Part shown: positions 12,571 through 24,176 of the stretch, piece by piece
How the letters are laid out: every line of letters begins with the position of its first letter
Position numbering within the stretch: position 1 is the stretch's first letter
Assembly: GCA_029532415.1 (NCBI GenBank)
Contig: JAQOTA010000050.1
Location: forward strand, 3,410,001-3,474,000
DNA: 64,000 nt
Source of the DNA: Marasmius tenuissimus
Lineage: Eukaryota > Basidiomycota > Agaricomycetes > Agaricales > Marasmiaceae
Direction: 5' to 3'
Notes under the pieces: generated by a model
Told to the model about the DNA's origin: nothing
Databases searched by the model: none
Seen by the model: the letters and a program-made list of their open reading frames with translations, nothing else
Position numbers and translations under genes: made by a program

Positions 12571-14478
12571 TCATGTGGGAGGAACTTCCGCTCTGCTAAT
12601 AGTTCCATTTTGTTGTCGCTGCTGAGGGGGTGCTGCTGGAGGTTGCTGATGTGAAGGATGTGGATGTGCATTTGAACCAGGGGTAGGAGGATACATGTTT
12701 TGGGATGATGCTGGGCGTGATAAAGGTGGCTGAGGGGGCCCTGAGTGAGGGGGTTGCTGCTGCTGAGGGTGCTGTGGGTGAGGCGGAGGAGGGTGAGGAT
12801 GAGGGAGCACGCCTGGCGGAGCATGCATAGGGTATGGACCTGGCACTGGGTGAGGGTGGCCTTGGCCGTAGACAACGGGTGCCCCTGGAGGAAATTGTGC
12901 CAATGGATTCGGATTCTGCCGTAGCAAATCCAGTTCTCCTCTCAGCATGTCTATTTCTCTCGCCATATCCTGATGACTCTGTTTCAATTGCTGCACGAAC
13001 TCGATAGCTGTAAAAGGACATATGAAGGTGGAATAAACCTTGAAAAACGCACGACGCACCTTTGCTGAGAATCTCCCATTTGCTCGCCTTCATGCCTCTA
13101 TCAGCAGGGAGCTGATCGCGCAACTCATCGAACAGGTCTTTCATCTCTTTTCTCCTCTTCCTTTCTGCCAGTTTGTGGGAAACGCGAAGTTCTGGAGACC
13201 GGGAATAGGGTGTCGAGGACTTGTCTATCTTGCTGGTGGACCCAGACGACTGGCCCTGCATCGATGGGTCCTCTTGCCCAGGCGATGGACTGGCCTGATG
13301 GTTCGATGGCTCTGAATTTCGCATTTGACGCGATGGTGGGCGAGAACGAGAGCGAAGAACTCGAGTTGGCCCTGTTGAAATCGCTACTGTGGTGTCTGGA
13401 GCGGACATTCTCCTTTCTGGGTGGAATGAAAGAGGAGGAATTGAAGGAATTTGAGGCTGGTTTGGGTCGAATTGAGGACGAGAATGGGGATCTATGGACT
13501 CGTTATGCATAATTTCTGCTGCAGCAGGATGGCTGCTGGTCGTCCACGCGAAACCCGCAACACCTGGCGGCGCCCGGCCCTCTCCTCCGGGATTTGCCGA
13601 GTTTAAGGCCGGAAATAAAGACGGTGGGCTCCCTGCCGTTGAAGACGTCGAATCTCGTCTTTCTCCGGCTCTCTCACCGTTTCCACTCGTCGTGCTCGTC
13701 GTCGTGCTCGATGTCCACCATCCTCCCGCCATCGTCCCCAACGTTGTCCGCGAGTCAACTGAATTCCGTCGTTCGTTCAAACTCAGTTTCGCTATTCTCG
13801 CATCTACCGCTGAACTTCGTCGCTTCGGCGCCGGCCCCTCCATGTCGACCTCCATACCACCTGCACTAGCCCCTGGTCTACCCGGTCTACTCGGTATCCC
13901 TTCAGAATCTTCAACTCCAGGTAGCACTCGGTCCAGCGACATTTTCCTTTTCCCTAAATAGCTCTGAGCAACCTCTGGCCCTGTTGTTGATGGTCTTCGC
14001 AATGACATGGGGTCGATGCTAGCTCTCCTTGGCGCTTCTGTTCCGCAGGGACATCAACAAAACGCGAAACGATTTCTCTTTCATTTTCCTCACCTCTCGC
14101 TGCTTTCCCATTTGGTGGTGATGCTGAGGTCGTGGCACCTTGGTCGTGTGATGGCGAGTGTAACAGCCTGCGTAGCGGAGTGCTGTCTGATGCTGGTGGT
14201 CGAGGTGTTGCATCTCCGAATGTGTAGTTGTCTGTAATGAAGGTCGAAGGCGCAGTGGAATTCAATGAAGCTGAGGGGTCTGCATGGGGCCTGAATGGTG
14301 GAGGTGCTCCTTTATGAGCCGCGTGAAGTGAAGGGTCGGTTATTGAACCACGTCGCTGATTCTGGAGATATTCTAGCGGGGCGAGGGGGAGAATCGGTGA
14401 CAGCTTGAGATTTGAGTCCTTCAAGGACGGCGATTTGGGTAGTGGTGAACGAGACGCCGTTTCTGCGTTCTCAGGCAT
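12571..14478 (-). CDS. Basic helix-loop-helix transcription factor
   Basis: Three exons encode roughly a 600-residue protein with a long disordered N-terminal half rich in Ser, Pro and basic patches, including RRAS and KRKMS sites of kinase-target type. The bHLH domain begins [26 protein letters not shown] and continues through [32 protein letters not shown]. The basic region carries the H-x3-E-x3-R triad, which in known bHLH proteins specifies a CACGTG-type E-box. Helix 2 runs into a short coiled coil. The C-terminus is Pro/His/Gln-rich with [17 protein letters not shown]. One intron falls inside the loop after SKA. The start chosen is [11 protein letters not shown]; the codon 30 nt further upstream is CTG, not ATG. 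The target pathway cannot be told from sequence. Confidence 0.88.
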
Positions 14479-14650
14479 GATAGCGGGCTGGGGAGAATTT
14501 CGCAGCACGAAATGTGCAGAATTCTGGGTATGGAGACGCTGGGCGGCCCAAGTACAAAACTGAAGTTTCGTGAACTTGTTTTCTGAAATCGCTCAGCAAC
14601 GTGGTTATATAAAATCCACGTGCTAGATACATAAAAGGCTAAATTGCGAT

Positions 14651-17600
14651 TCAGCAAGTGAATCTTCCCAACTGACTATTTTCCATCCCCTTCCGGTCCA
14701 TGTAATTCACTGTGATTGTCCGCACATGCTGCCCCTTCTGACTATTCCTCGTACTCCTTCTTCCCTCCCGTTGGTGTATTTCCTTTATCTTCTCTGACTC
14801 TTTTTCCTGTTCATCGTCTGCCTCCACGATCGTGCGTATCCACGGCAGGTAATCCATGTCGAGCGATTGCCCACGGTATCTCTCACCTACAGAGACAACC
14901 CCATTGTTGCGAAATTGCCGCACAAACTCTCCATAACGCACGCGACGAAGCGAAGCATCCCTTGCATAGCTATCGTCGCTCTCGCGGCCGCCACGCGATA
15001 TGTTTATGGCCGTTGACATGATCATCTCATCCCGATCATAATTATCTCCGAAAAAGGCGCTGTTCGAGGTAAATGTCAGCGAGGGATGCCCCAGAACATC
15101 GTCACCTGTGGTCTCGATCCCACCGAGGGACGATGCTGTGATCTTCTCATGAGAAAGGCAAAAAAGAGGGAGCCTCGTCAATTCCATGGAACCCTTCATA
15201 AATTTACCAGAACGGACCGTTGAACCCTCAAAAACATTCCGAATCATATGACAATCCCCAAATGAGAGTAACTCTGTATGAGACCTTCTGGTAGTGCGTT
15301 GACCCTGGATTGCATCTTCGCTCGGAAGCGTCCAATTCACCAAGTCGGATTTCTGTTCCCCGTCGACCCGCCATTTCCATAGCTCCGAAGAACACCTCGT
15401 TGTGACCTCGCTGTAAGTACTCCACGTCTGACAATGCTGAATAGCACGGCGTAGATCCAGACAATGCACGCCTTTGCCAGAGTCGTAATCAGAGTTTGAG
15501 CTACAAAGCTTGGACAACGACTCCGAGTCTGCCATATAGCCTTCCGCACAACAGAGAGCATGTAAGAATGAGGTCGCCACCTGCGTGGGGCACGCCTCGA
15601 ATTCACGGATATCTTGAAGAGGTAGATCTGCAGTGGGGACGAGAGATAGATCTGGGAATAGTCAGAGGTGGTTTCTCGAGATACGGAGCTGAAAATAAAC
15701 ATACCGTTACAAGTCAGAATCACAGGCCGTTTGCAATCTTTGATCAAACCGACTACGGCTGGCCAAAAGTTTGCGTCATCCCGATAGAGGAGGTCCACTT
15801 CCTCTAGTAGGATGAGCGACTGTCTGACTTGTGGTTGGGCCTCACTAGGTTCTCCAAAGGTCGAAGCCTGCTCCACAAAGCCGAAATCTGTGGATGGAGA
15901 CCGATAACGATTGTTTATCATCTCTGGCTCCTCGTCCACGCTAGGATCTTCCTCAGGAATGTCTACCTTCTCGCCACGTTTCTTCCGTAGAAAGAGGGAC
16001 TTGATCGACGAGTCGTGCTCCTTCACTCGGTTCGTCCCATGTGCCTTTCGAACTAGGTGATTTTTCCCGACATCTCCCACAAGATTATCTAGGTTGGACG
16101 CGTTACGCTTTCCAATCCCAGGATAAACTTCAAACACCTCCCATCCAAGCTCGTCTGCACAGGCGTAGACGGCGGCCGTTTTACCACTCCCAGGAGGCCC
16201 AGTGAGAACAACAGTGTTCGTGAGCCGATGGGTAAACGTATGCCGGGGAGGGAGCTTAGACGGAGCCGGAGGGGAATTCATTTGAGCATCAGAACCCCGT
16301 CGATGCAGGCGAGAATGGCGCCAATCGCTGGACCCTGGACCCTCAGTTTCAGGTTCACTAATCTCGTCATTCCAAACCTGCTCTTCCTCTTCTTCGACGA
16401 GATGGTCCGGAACGATCCAATCATCATCGCCGTCGGAATCTACTTTGCGCCTCTTCCGTGAAGCCTTCTTGTCAACCGCACGAACGACACGTTGCCGTTT
16501 CGCTCCCTTGCTCTGACCTTGGCCCTGTTTGCCCTTGCTCTTGCCCTTGCCTTTCGCTTTCCCGCTGAGTTGCTGGCTGTTACCGGAACCGTCCGCAACT
16601 GGAGGTGCTTCTAGTTGCAACTCGAGTGCAGAAAGCCAGTCGCGGAGATATACAGCGTGGTTTTCATTATGCAGTACATGTTCTGCACGTTGTGGACGCC
16701 ACTTATCGGTCCACAGTCTATTATCATCGTCTCCTGTCGTCAGATCTGTGGCGGAAGCGGCATCTATGAGGTGAGAGATGACGGGATGTGATCGATAGTA
16801 GGGGGGGATGGTCTTCGAAAGATGTATGGTCCGCGCCGAAGGGGAGGGATTCGGAGTGAAACTGGGGTGGGCACGCAGCGGTGATGGTTCCTGGGATTGG
16901 CCGGGATCGTCGCGATTGATTGGGATGACATCCTGTAGAGATATAGTGCTGAATGTTTCGTTGGTTTGCAGTTGTCGGTCTCTATTGTGATACGAAAAGG
17001 AACTTAAGGCTGGTGGGAGTGAGAAGTCGGTCTGTGGGCCGCGCACATGCTGCAAGTATCCACTCGGGAAAGGGGCCTCCATCGTAAGGGAGGTGAAGGA
17101 GCTTGGTCGTGGCGCCATGGAGCCTGTGTTCTGGTTAAGTGTGCGAGGAGCAAAGATAGAATAGGTAGGCTTCTGTGCATGGGAGACGGTGCCCTTGTTC
17201 CTGGATCTCGTCGTCGGCTTGATTGGCGAGGAGTCCAACACCAGAATGGGATTGTCTTCCCGTGTCCCAGGCTCGTCGAAAGAGATTATTTTCGGGGTTG
17301 GGTCATTTTCGGGGTCCTGGTCATCTGCTATGTCGATGATTTCTGCTTCCATGGTGCGTGTAGGTGTTCGGGGTAGCCCTACAATTGGCTGCTTAGGAGA
17401 TTCTGGTTCCACGGAGATTGCTGAACGATCGTTGATGTTAATGAACGCGAACGGTATGTGAAGGTTGAATTGCGCACCTACTGCTGCTAACTGTTGGGTA
17501 GGCACAGGAGAACTGTGACTCTTATCCAAGTCCAAGTCCTCAACATCGTGTTCGTCGGTATTTTCTTGAAGATTGGCCGTCACCGAAGCCTTTTTCGTGG

Positions 17601-17757
17601 CGTTTTGTTTCTTTGGGAATAGATCAAGCAACGAGGTTTGGTTTAGCTAAAGCCGTTCAATGTTTAGGTTCGGTAAGAACGGACGGAACAAGAATATTTG
17701 GCGTACTTGCTTCCCTTTTCCATCTTTCGAGGCTCCGTGTCTCTTTCTCTCCGTCAT
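14651..17757 (-). CDS. ELG1: ELG1/ATAD5-like clamp-unloading AAA+ ATPase
   Basis: Large subunit of the alternative RFC complex that removes PCNA from DNA after replication. Three exons give about 1,000 residues. The N-terminal exon is tiny (MTERKRHGASKDGKGKQ) and splices to LNQTSLLDLFPKK, which reads as a PIP-like box. The middle carries TDKWRPQRAEHVLHNENHAV, the RFC-like entry motif, then Walker A GPPGSGKTAAVYACADELGW. The Walker B equivalent is SLILLEEVDLLYRDD, followed by the sensor 1 region KRPVILTCND. The C-terminal part is the collar region. An atypical LILLEEVD Walker B without the usual DE pair is also known in ATAD5-type proteins. It sits divergent to the JMJD7 gene with a 338 bp shared upstream region. 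I start at 17757 because the downstream frame has no ATG before LLDLFPKK. Confidence 0.88.
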
Positions 17758-18095
17758 GAAAACTATGATGGTGGTCGAGCTCAACAAGTGCAACGTCGGT
17801 GACCGCGGTCTTGCCGCGTGTCGACACGGTCATGCCTTTATGACGTGAACGTGATCTACCGTCACCCAGCTTTGAAGCCTGAGTTCTTCTCTTTGATCCT
17901 CCACTCAGCTGATTCTCATTAGCATTTGAGGCGTAGAGGAATCAATTGAGTGGTGGGAGGCCCTGATAGCCTTAGCAGGGAGCGACTGGTCGATTCCTTT
18001 GAATTGTTGCATCTTCTCGGAGATTGCCGAAGCCATCATACCGCCTTAGATGTTCCGAATCTCTCTTGAGAACAACCATCACGACATTTTCTCGA
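17758..18095. promoter_or_regulatory. Divergent promoter ELG1 / JMJD7-like
   Basis: 338 bp between two divergent starts. It contains a perfect 10-bp palindrome at 17801-17810 (GACCGCGGTC) and a perfect 12-bp palindrome at 17817-17828 (CGTGTCGACACG), six bases apart, then a TGACGTG element at about 17840. No coding features. Confidence 0.45.
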
Positions 18096-19547
18096 ATGAA
18101 CTCTCTGCGTTACATTTCTCAGGAATACCACGGTAACAGTGTGATGTGCTACAGCGTCCATGGCTCACTGAACCTATGACCAGAATTCAATGGAACATCG
18201 TTTGACATTCTCGAAAGCCCGCCAACTGCTTTGGAATTTGCCCGTATGGTCCACATTTCTCGTCCTGTCCTAGTGAAAGGAAGGTGGAATCCTTGGAAAA
18301 TAAGCATCTCACTGAACACTTACGTCTCGCCAGGATTGAACAGGTACTCGATCCCGGCGATGAGACGATGGACCAATCAATATCTCACCGAGAAAATGGG
18401 CTCATCGTTAATCTCGGTCGCAGTAACCCCCAATGGGTATGTTGCTTCCGAGTAGCTATTCCTATTCATGACCTTGATGTTTTCGCCGTCACTCACCTCA
18501 TCTACTCTTATTGTAGCCGAGCGGATGCGGTTGCTTCGCACAACGGCAAACTGTACTTTGTAGAGCCTCACATAGAACAAATGACGATGGACTCTTTCCT
18601 CTCAAAGCTATCCTCCGATGAGGTGCGAAAACAACGAACATTTCACCTGTCATTCTTGACTTTCACTTGCCATCTACTCACCACGCACTCCCGTCTAGAC
18701 AGCGAGTTGTGAAGGGTCGGTCCGAGACGCACTATTTACAGTCGCAGAACGGCAATCTCTATTCCAGTCGGTTTTACGAAGGATTAAATGCACTGTCTGA
18801 GTATGAGCCTCTGCGGGACGACGTGCCCAGCGAAGTCCCTTGGTGTAGCGATGCGCTGGGTGAATCCTTTCCACCACTCGAGTTCACCCCACCCACTGAC
18901 ATCCTTTCACCTTTTGTTTCACCTCAGACCGTACCCCAGACGCCGTGAACCTTTGGATAGGAGATGGTGGGAGTGTGACGAGCATTCACAGCGGTAGGGA
19001 CTCTGGTCGTGTTTGGGTTGCCCGAGTTAACCTTGGCTCAGATCCATACGAGAACATCTACACCGTGGTTCGCGGGGCCAAACACTTTACTTTATTGCCG
19101 CCCACAGAAGGATGGTGCTTGGAAGGTGCGAGATCCGTGTGATGTTTCTCCGCTGTCTACTGTGCGTAATGAAAAGGACGACAACGATCAGAACGCATGT
19201 ACCCCCACGCGACGTACACTCGATCTTCGGAACCTCCGGCTCTCGCTCTGCAACCGTCCTCGCCAGATACGCCTTTGGTACGCTGGTCCTCTATCGCAGA
19301 ACCCCATCTTCCCGGAGCATTGCCCCCCGATGCCCATCCCATCCATATAACTGTCGCGGCTGGTGATACGCTGTATCTGCCAGCAGGTTGGTGGCATCAC
19401 GTACGGCAAAGCGGGGTCACGATAGCGCTAAACTGGTGGTACGATATGGAGATGAGAGGAATGAGTTGGGTGTTGCTGTCATTCTTGAGAACTTTGAAGG
19501 ACGTACCCGATGGTAATGAAGAAGAGGAGACTCGTGATATTAACTGA
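18096..19547 (+). CDS. JmjC-domain hydroxylase, JMJD7-like
   Basis: Fe(II)/2-oxoglutarate dioxygenase of the small JmjC group; animal JMJD7 hydroxylates lysines in the DRG GTPases. Hand-spliced product begins [31 protein letters not shown] (split here by an intron at 18133-18183). Then come [62 protein letters not shown], and [25 protein letters not shown]. The HSD triplet in IHSDPYEN and the His in WWHHV supply the 2-His-1-carboxylate iron site. Length is about 330 residues, close to JMJD7. At least six introns interrupt the gene. The 60-nt intron near 18280 has a length divisible by three and may instead be retained. Substrate in this fungus is inferred only. Confidence 0.87.
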
Positions 19548-19743
19548 TGGTATTACCCATGAGTGTGAGTAATGTACATTGAGGTGGCAAAGCGGGTATT
19601 ACAACATAGAATGCAGATGTGTGAACTGGGACAATAGATGAGGCGGTGGGAATGCGTGACAGGGGATGCTGTTCAAGGATGGAGGGGACTGCTGAGGGGG
19701 GTTACTCTCCATGGATCGGAAGCAAAATGAAGGAAAGAAAGAA

Positions 19744-20268
19744 TCATGGGGCGTATACACGCTCTCCTTTGTATGTCCTTCCGTTCTCGTCTAGCAACCG
19801 CTTCAACTTCGGTGCCAATTTGCGTATGCAGTCTCTGCCTGCTTCGAGACCGCGCCAGGACCCACCCACGCTCCAGCATTCCGAGCAGGCCTTTGAAGCA
19901 ACATTGATAGTTTCAAGCTCGAGCTGATCCTTGGCGTGGAGGGCAGAGACCACGTCAACCAAGTGACTGAACCCGGTGTACCAAGTTTGCATCCCGTTAT
20001 CCGGATCCATGCATGTATCGCCGACCAGGTAAGAGGACGATAAGGCAAGGCAGCGTCGGAGAACTTCCTGGTCGATGGAATGAGGATCCTCGCGATTCAT
20101 TCGTTTGAGAACGGCGAGAACAAATGTCGTATAGTTCGATGGGGGGTTCTGTTCCGGCTACGACGCGTAAATGTTTTTAGTAGTGGGATTGAGTATAATG
20201 ATAATGGATGGGAAAAGGAAGAAACGAACCAGGAGCTCAGCGAAAGAATCTTGCGAGGAGGAGGACAT
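19744..20268 (-). CDS. Conserved-looking hypothetical protein
   Basis: Not recognised. Two exons joined at a GT-AG intron of about 70 nt (within 20150-20230) give about 150 residues: MSSSSQDSFAELLPEQNPPSNYTTFVL, then an alpha-helical soluble body with LKRMNREDPHSIDQEVLRRCLALSSSYL, CMDPDNGMQTWYTGF and a basic C-terminus KLKRLLDENGRTYKGERVYAP. There is no signal peptide, membrane segment or known motif. The open frame is compact, has credible splice sites and lies between two genes with normal spacing, which supports a real gene. It shares a 212 bp divergent region with the CCDC47-like gene. Confidence 0.6.
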
Positions 20269-20480
20269 GGTTAATCTGTGGCAGCTCGTACGATGATGCC
20301 ATCCCTTTTGTAGGGGAATCAATATGAGAAAGAATTAAAAACTAACTTTACCGAAACGGTTTACATACGTGCAGTATGATGGACCGGGCTTCCTGCAGGG
20401 CTTTGCGGATTTCCCACCACGTGGCAGACTCCTTCTCCCACAACCATTCCGATTCCGGTTCTGTTGGCAGCGTGCTCAGT

Positions 20481-21996
20481 ATGAGCTTTGTCGGGTCTCT
20501 TCTCCAGTCCATTACTCCTCCTCCAATCTCAGTTCCGGAGGAATATGACGGACTGGAATACAGGTGGAAAATATTCGTGTTTCGGCCAGCTTGTATGTGC
20601 TTTTTCTTTACGTGTCGGACGTTTTTTGGTTCAACTTTTGCCCACTTTGTCCATGACCAATAGATTTCAAGACGGAAGTATACCTGATTGGTGTTATACT
20701 CTTGTATGTTCTGGCATGGTTTATTGGTAAAGGTGTGAATGGAAGGAAGGCTGAGCGCTGGTATGTTTGACAATTGCTTACGCGTCCTCATTTTCTGACC
20801 AGTACCTCTGCTACAGGGTCGATGCTCACAAGCCCGTCCTTGAACAGCAATTCTCGAAGACCAACTACCGTGGACTTTTAAGGGATGGCTATACTGACTT
20901 CTTCACCTTCTCAACCGGTAGACGCAACATAGCGTCGCTACACGTCGTCTTGGCTTTCCGTCCCATACACGACCTTCTGCAGTATATCTTCTACACGGTG
21001 CGAACCTTGGTGGACTTGGACTACAGGTTCAGAGATGACCTGGAACTGGACTTCAAACTCCTTCCCAACGCGCTCCCTCACGACTTCGTGTGGGCGGTCG
21101 TAGCGAAAGAAGAGCTCCGGAAAATAAAGGATGACCGTTGGGACTTGGTACGTTTTGGCTTGATATTCCATCTCTACTGAGTCTGAACTAATCACTCGCC
21201 TCTCCAGACCTTCACAAAAACTTCTGAAAACCCCAGTCTACCTCCCAATCTCTCTGTGATGTCAGGTGAGCGAAGTATCCTGATAGTCGACTCAAAAGCT
21301 GAGGTCTTTCGAAGAATTTGCCGACGTCACGGACAATATCCTCAGGATTTCACCGCTCGCAAACATTCTCAAAGACCCGAGAATCCAGCCCTACTTCCGC
21401 TCCCTTTCCGTAAGTTCATATCCCACAGCTCTGTTCGAGTTACCTGACCAACCTCCCTCCCAGGTAACGGATCAACCCCGCGACCGTCCCGCTAAGCCGG
21501 TTGAAGCAGAGAAACGCGAAAAACACGTTATCCTCACGCTGTCTATTCCTCCCTCTTCCCACACGAAGGACACCGTACCGATCGTGGAAGCGGTCTTCCC
21601 TTTCATTGATTCCTTAACCAAGATCAACCTTCGTCCCGAAATAAGACGAAACTCAAGAAGGTCAGAGAGGATTTGGACAAATCTTTGAAAGCAGACGCTG
21701 TAGCGAAAGCCAAAGAAGAGGTACTTCCCTGTCCGGTCTGCCACTAGCGAGTTGTCATTGATCCCTGCTGTCATCCCTTCTAGCAAGACCAGGCTCGCGA
21801 GGATCAGAAAGCCGCCAAACGCAGGGCCGAGGAGGAACGCATTGCGAAGCTACCAGCGGCCGAACAGCAAAAGGTTTTGGTTTCTGCACTTGGTCCTGTG
21901 CTGTTCCAAATCACTGACTGTCCGAATTTTATCCAGATCCTCGAAAGGGAGAAAAAGCGTTCCATCCGTAAGCAACAGAAAACCGTCAAGAAGTAA
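20481..21996 (+). CDS. CCDC47/DUF1682 ER membrane protein (PAT complex component)
   Basis: Homologue of CCDC47, the calcium-binding ER membrane protein that works in the PAT complex during multipass membrane-protein insertion. The spliced product starts MSFVGSLLQSITPPPISVPEE, with DGLEYRWKIFVFRPAYFKTEVYLIGVILLYVLAWFIGKG giving one transmembrane segment. A conserved cytosolic domain follows (RYRVDAHKP-like YLCYRVDAHKPVLEQQF, FTFSTGRRNIASLHVVLAFRP, DLLQYIFYTVRTLVDLDYRF). It ends with a basic coiled-coil tail (KKVREDLDKSLKADAVAKAKEE, AKLPAAEQQKILEREKKRSIRKQQKTVKK), which is the family signature. An upstream in-frame ATG at 20376 exists but would add a Ser/His-rich stretch not typical of fungal members. 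About seven introns. Confidence 0.88.
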
Positions 21997-24176
21997 TGAT
22001 GCCCCCCGCTTTTGGACGGATCCAATGTCATTATCGAGTATCCTGTATTCATACTACTCTATGGCGGCTTTACGCGGTCGTAAAACTTGAACACTTTCCG
22101 ACCCAACACCATCGTGGATCCACGTAAACCTCTGAAACCGTGAGTGATACCCGCGCAGGGTTACTCTAGAATGACTCAAGGGTCGGTTGTTCCATGATCC
22201 ATCCATATAGTTTGAGAGGAAGCCTCGAGTGGTCCATTCTAATTTTTGAGCATTGAGTGGACGCCGATAGGGTGGAGGCGACACTCGCCACACTTCGAAG
22301 CCAATAAGTTGACCTCCGAATCACGGAAGACCCAAGTTCTGTGTTGACTGCATCCTGATTCTCGGGCATTCTCCCGGTACTATGTTCGCCATGAATACAC
22401 TGACAACCCTGGTCTTACATGTACATGTAAACCGGATGATTTAGAGGTTTTGTGGGTCTGAAAGGGTTGGCAAGTTACATGCTGGTGCGTACTTACCTTG
22501 GCTCGGATACGTCGACTAAAGCATGCTCCAGTGCCAGTGATGATTGGCTCAAAGGTCCTTGCCTCCTTCCTTGAACGTCTGCCCAGTTGCAGAAAAACAG
22601 GTTATCGTTCGGAATAGGTGCGATCCTTCCCGCTGCTGTATCTCGCGCGAGGACCCGATTCGAACTGTGTGATTGTCGTGGGGTGCTTCTGGCCTAATCC
22701 AGTGACGATACTGCACCGTCCTGCCACTGTAGTAAGATACACAGCTGAGTTTGCAGTCTCGGACGATTCATGCCGCTCACAGGGCCAGGTTCGAGCGCGG
22801 GACACTCGAAAAGACCAAACCCTTTATGCTTAAAAGTTTCCAACGCACAGTCTCAGCGACAATGGCCAGGAGACTCGCTCGTTCGCTGAGGATCTAGGCT
22901 AATGGACACAACGGTCCTTCTTTGAGGACTCGAGACTAGATAATCGCCGCAGCCAGTTTGGGACGGAGTCGAGCCAGGTCCCAGTGCTGTGGCGAAGTCC
23001 AGTGGCTTTCCCGCCAGTCTAAGGTCACGACAGGTGTCTCCTCTCACCGGGGGAACATTTTCACCGTATGTCCCCAGCTCACGACATTATCCGGATCCCT
23101 CTCAGGCTGCTTGATGGATGGATTGGACGGATCTTCTCACCAGCGGCTCAGTGGATTCACTCCCAGCCGTGCTCCCGTCAACCAAGTCTACTCAATGACA
23201 ACAGCCAATCGCAAGTCGTGTCTCTATCGTGTCATACCAATAGACCCAAAGCTGTGGGTATGATTCATCAATGCCAGCTTCTGCGACCCAACCACGGTAA
23301 TCTGAGAGTGCGTCAGCCGTTATTGTTGCAATGGCAATGAACTCCTAAGATGAACTCGCCCTCTTTCCGCTCGTCCTTGCCATCACGGGTTCCCGGAGAG
23401 CCCGACCCCTACAACACCAGAGACACGTCGACATCCGGGTCTACGGTATCCCTATGCGTTCTACTTCTACCCGTGCAAGTTCGAGATTTCTCTGTGGCGT
23501 CGCTACGTTCTAACTATCAAGTGTGGTGGTTCTGGACTGCGATCATTCATTTCCCCTACGCACTTACTTGACTAAATGTGGATAGAGCCGACGATACGGG
23601 GTGCTTTCTTCGCCAGGCCGTCCCCGTGGTCTCCTCTGATTGACGACCCCGACGCAAGAGATTGGTGAATCCCTGTAGCTAGTACTAAGAGCTTGCCGGT
23701 TGATTGCAAGTTAATCCGACCCGGGACTGATCCCAAAAGTCCGGGTGGCGAGCGACCCGTGTATGCAGTACAGTATGGATTACAAATGGACTACACGAAT
23801 GATGTACAAGCGAGAAAATTATACAGGCCTGAGGTCTAGACTCTAGAGTGGATTAAGATGGCATATACGGATACAGATAGCAGAACGATAAATACAGTAA
23901 ATAGCAAGTTAAGAATAAATCAGATTCAGGACCCAAAAGGAATAAGCTTTGTGAGGAAGTGCGCGATGCGATGCTAAGTGAGGGAGGCAAATCGAGTGAC
24001 GTCAGAGCGTACCTCGGAGGGCCGTAGTTTGCTGTACAGTAGATTGTAATGCGTGCAAGGACAAAAATTTGTACTCAAATCGAGGGTAACCGAGAAAGAA
24101 ATAAAATGCGAATGAAATGGATGATAGATTGACAGAAGAGCAAAAGAAGGAAGCAGAGAAAATCGACCGACCAACC
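21997..24176. other. Gene-free 2.2 kb region
   Basis: No gene, RNA gene or complete mobile element could be supported. Short open frames (for example 22958-23263 and 23350-23571 on +) show no family features and no clear splicing partners. GATTCGAAC at 22657-22665 resembles a tRNA T-loop but the flanking stems do not pair. The last part (about 23760-24170) is A+T-richer and probably includes the 3' UTR of the LONRF gene. A decayed transposon remnant or a non-coding transcript is possible but not shown. Confidence 0.5.

Noticed and set aside
22657..22665. tRNA T-loop-like GATTCGAAC
   Set aside because: T-stem flanks do not pair on either strand and no A-box lies at a suitable distance.
22958..23571. 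Two plus-strand open frames in the gene-free region
   Set aside because: No family features, poor codon pattern, no splice partners.
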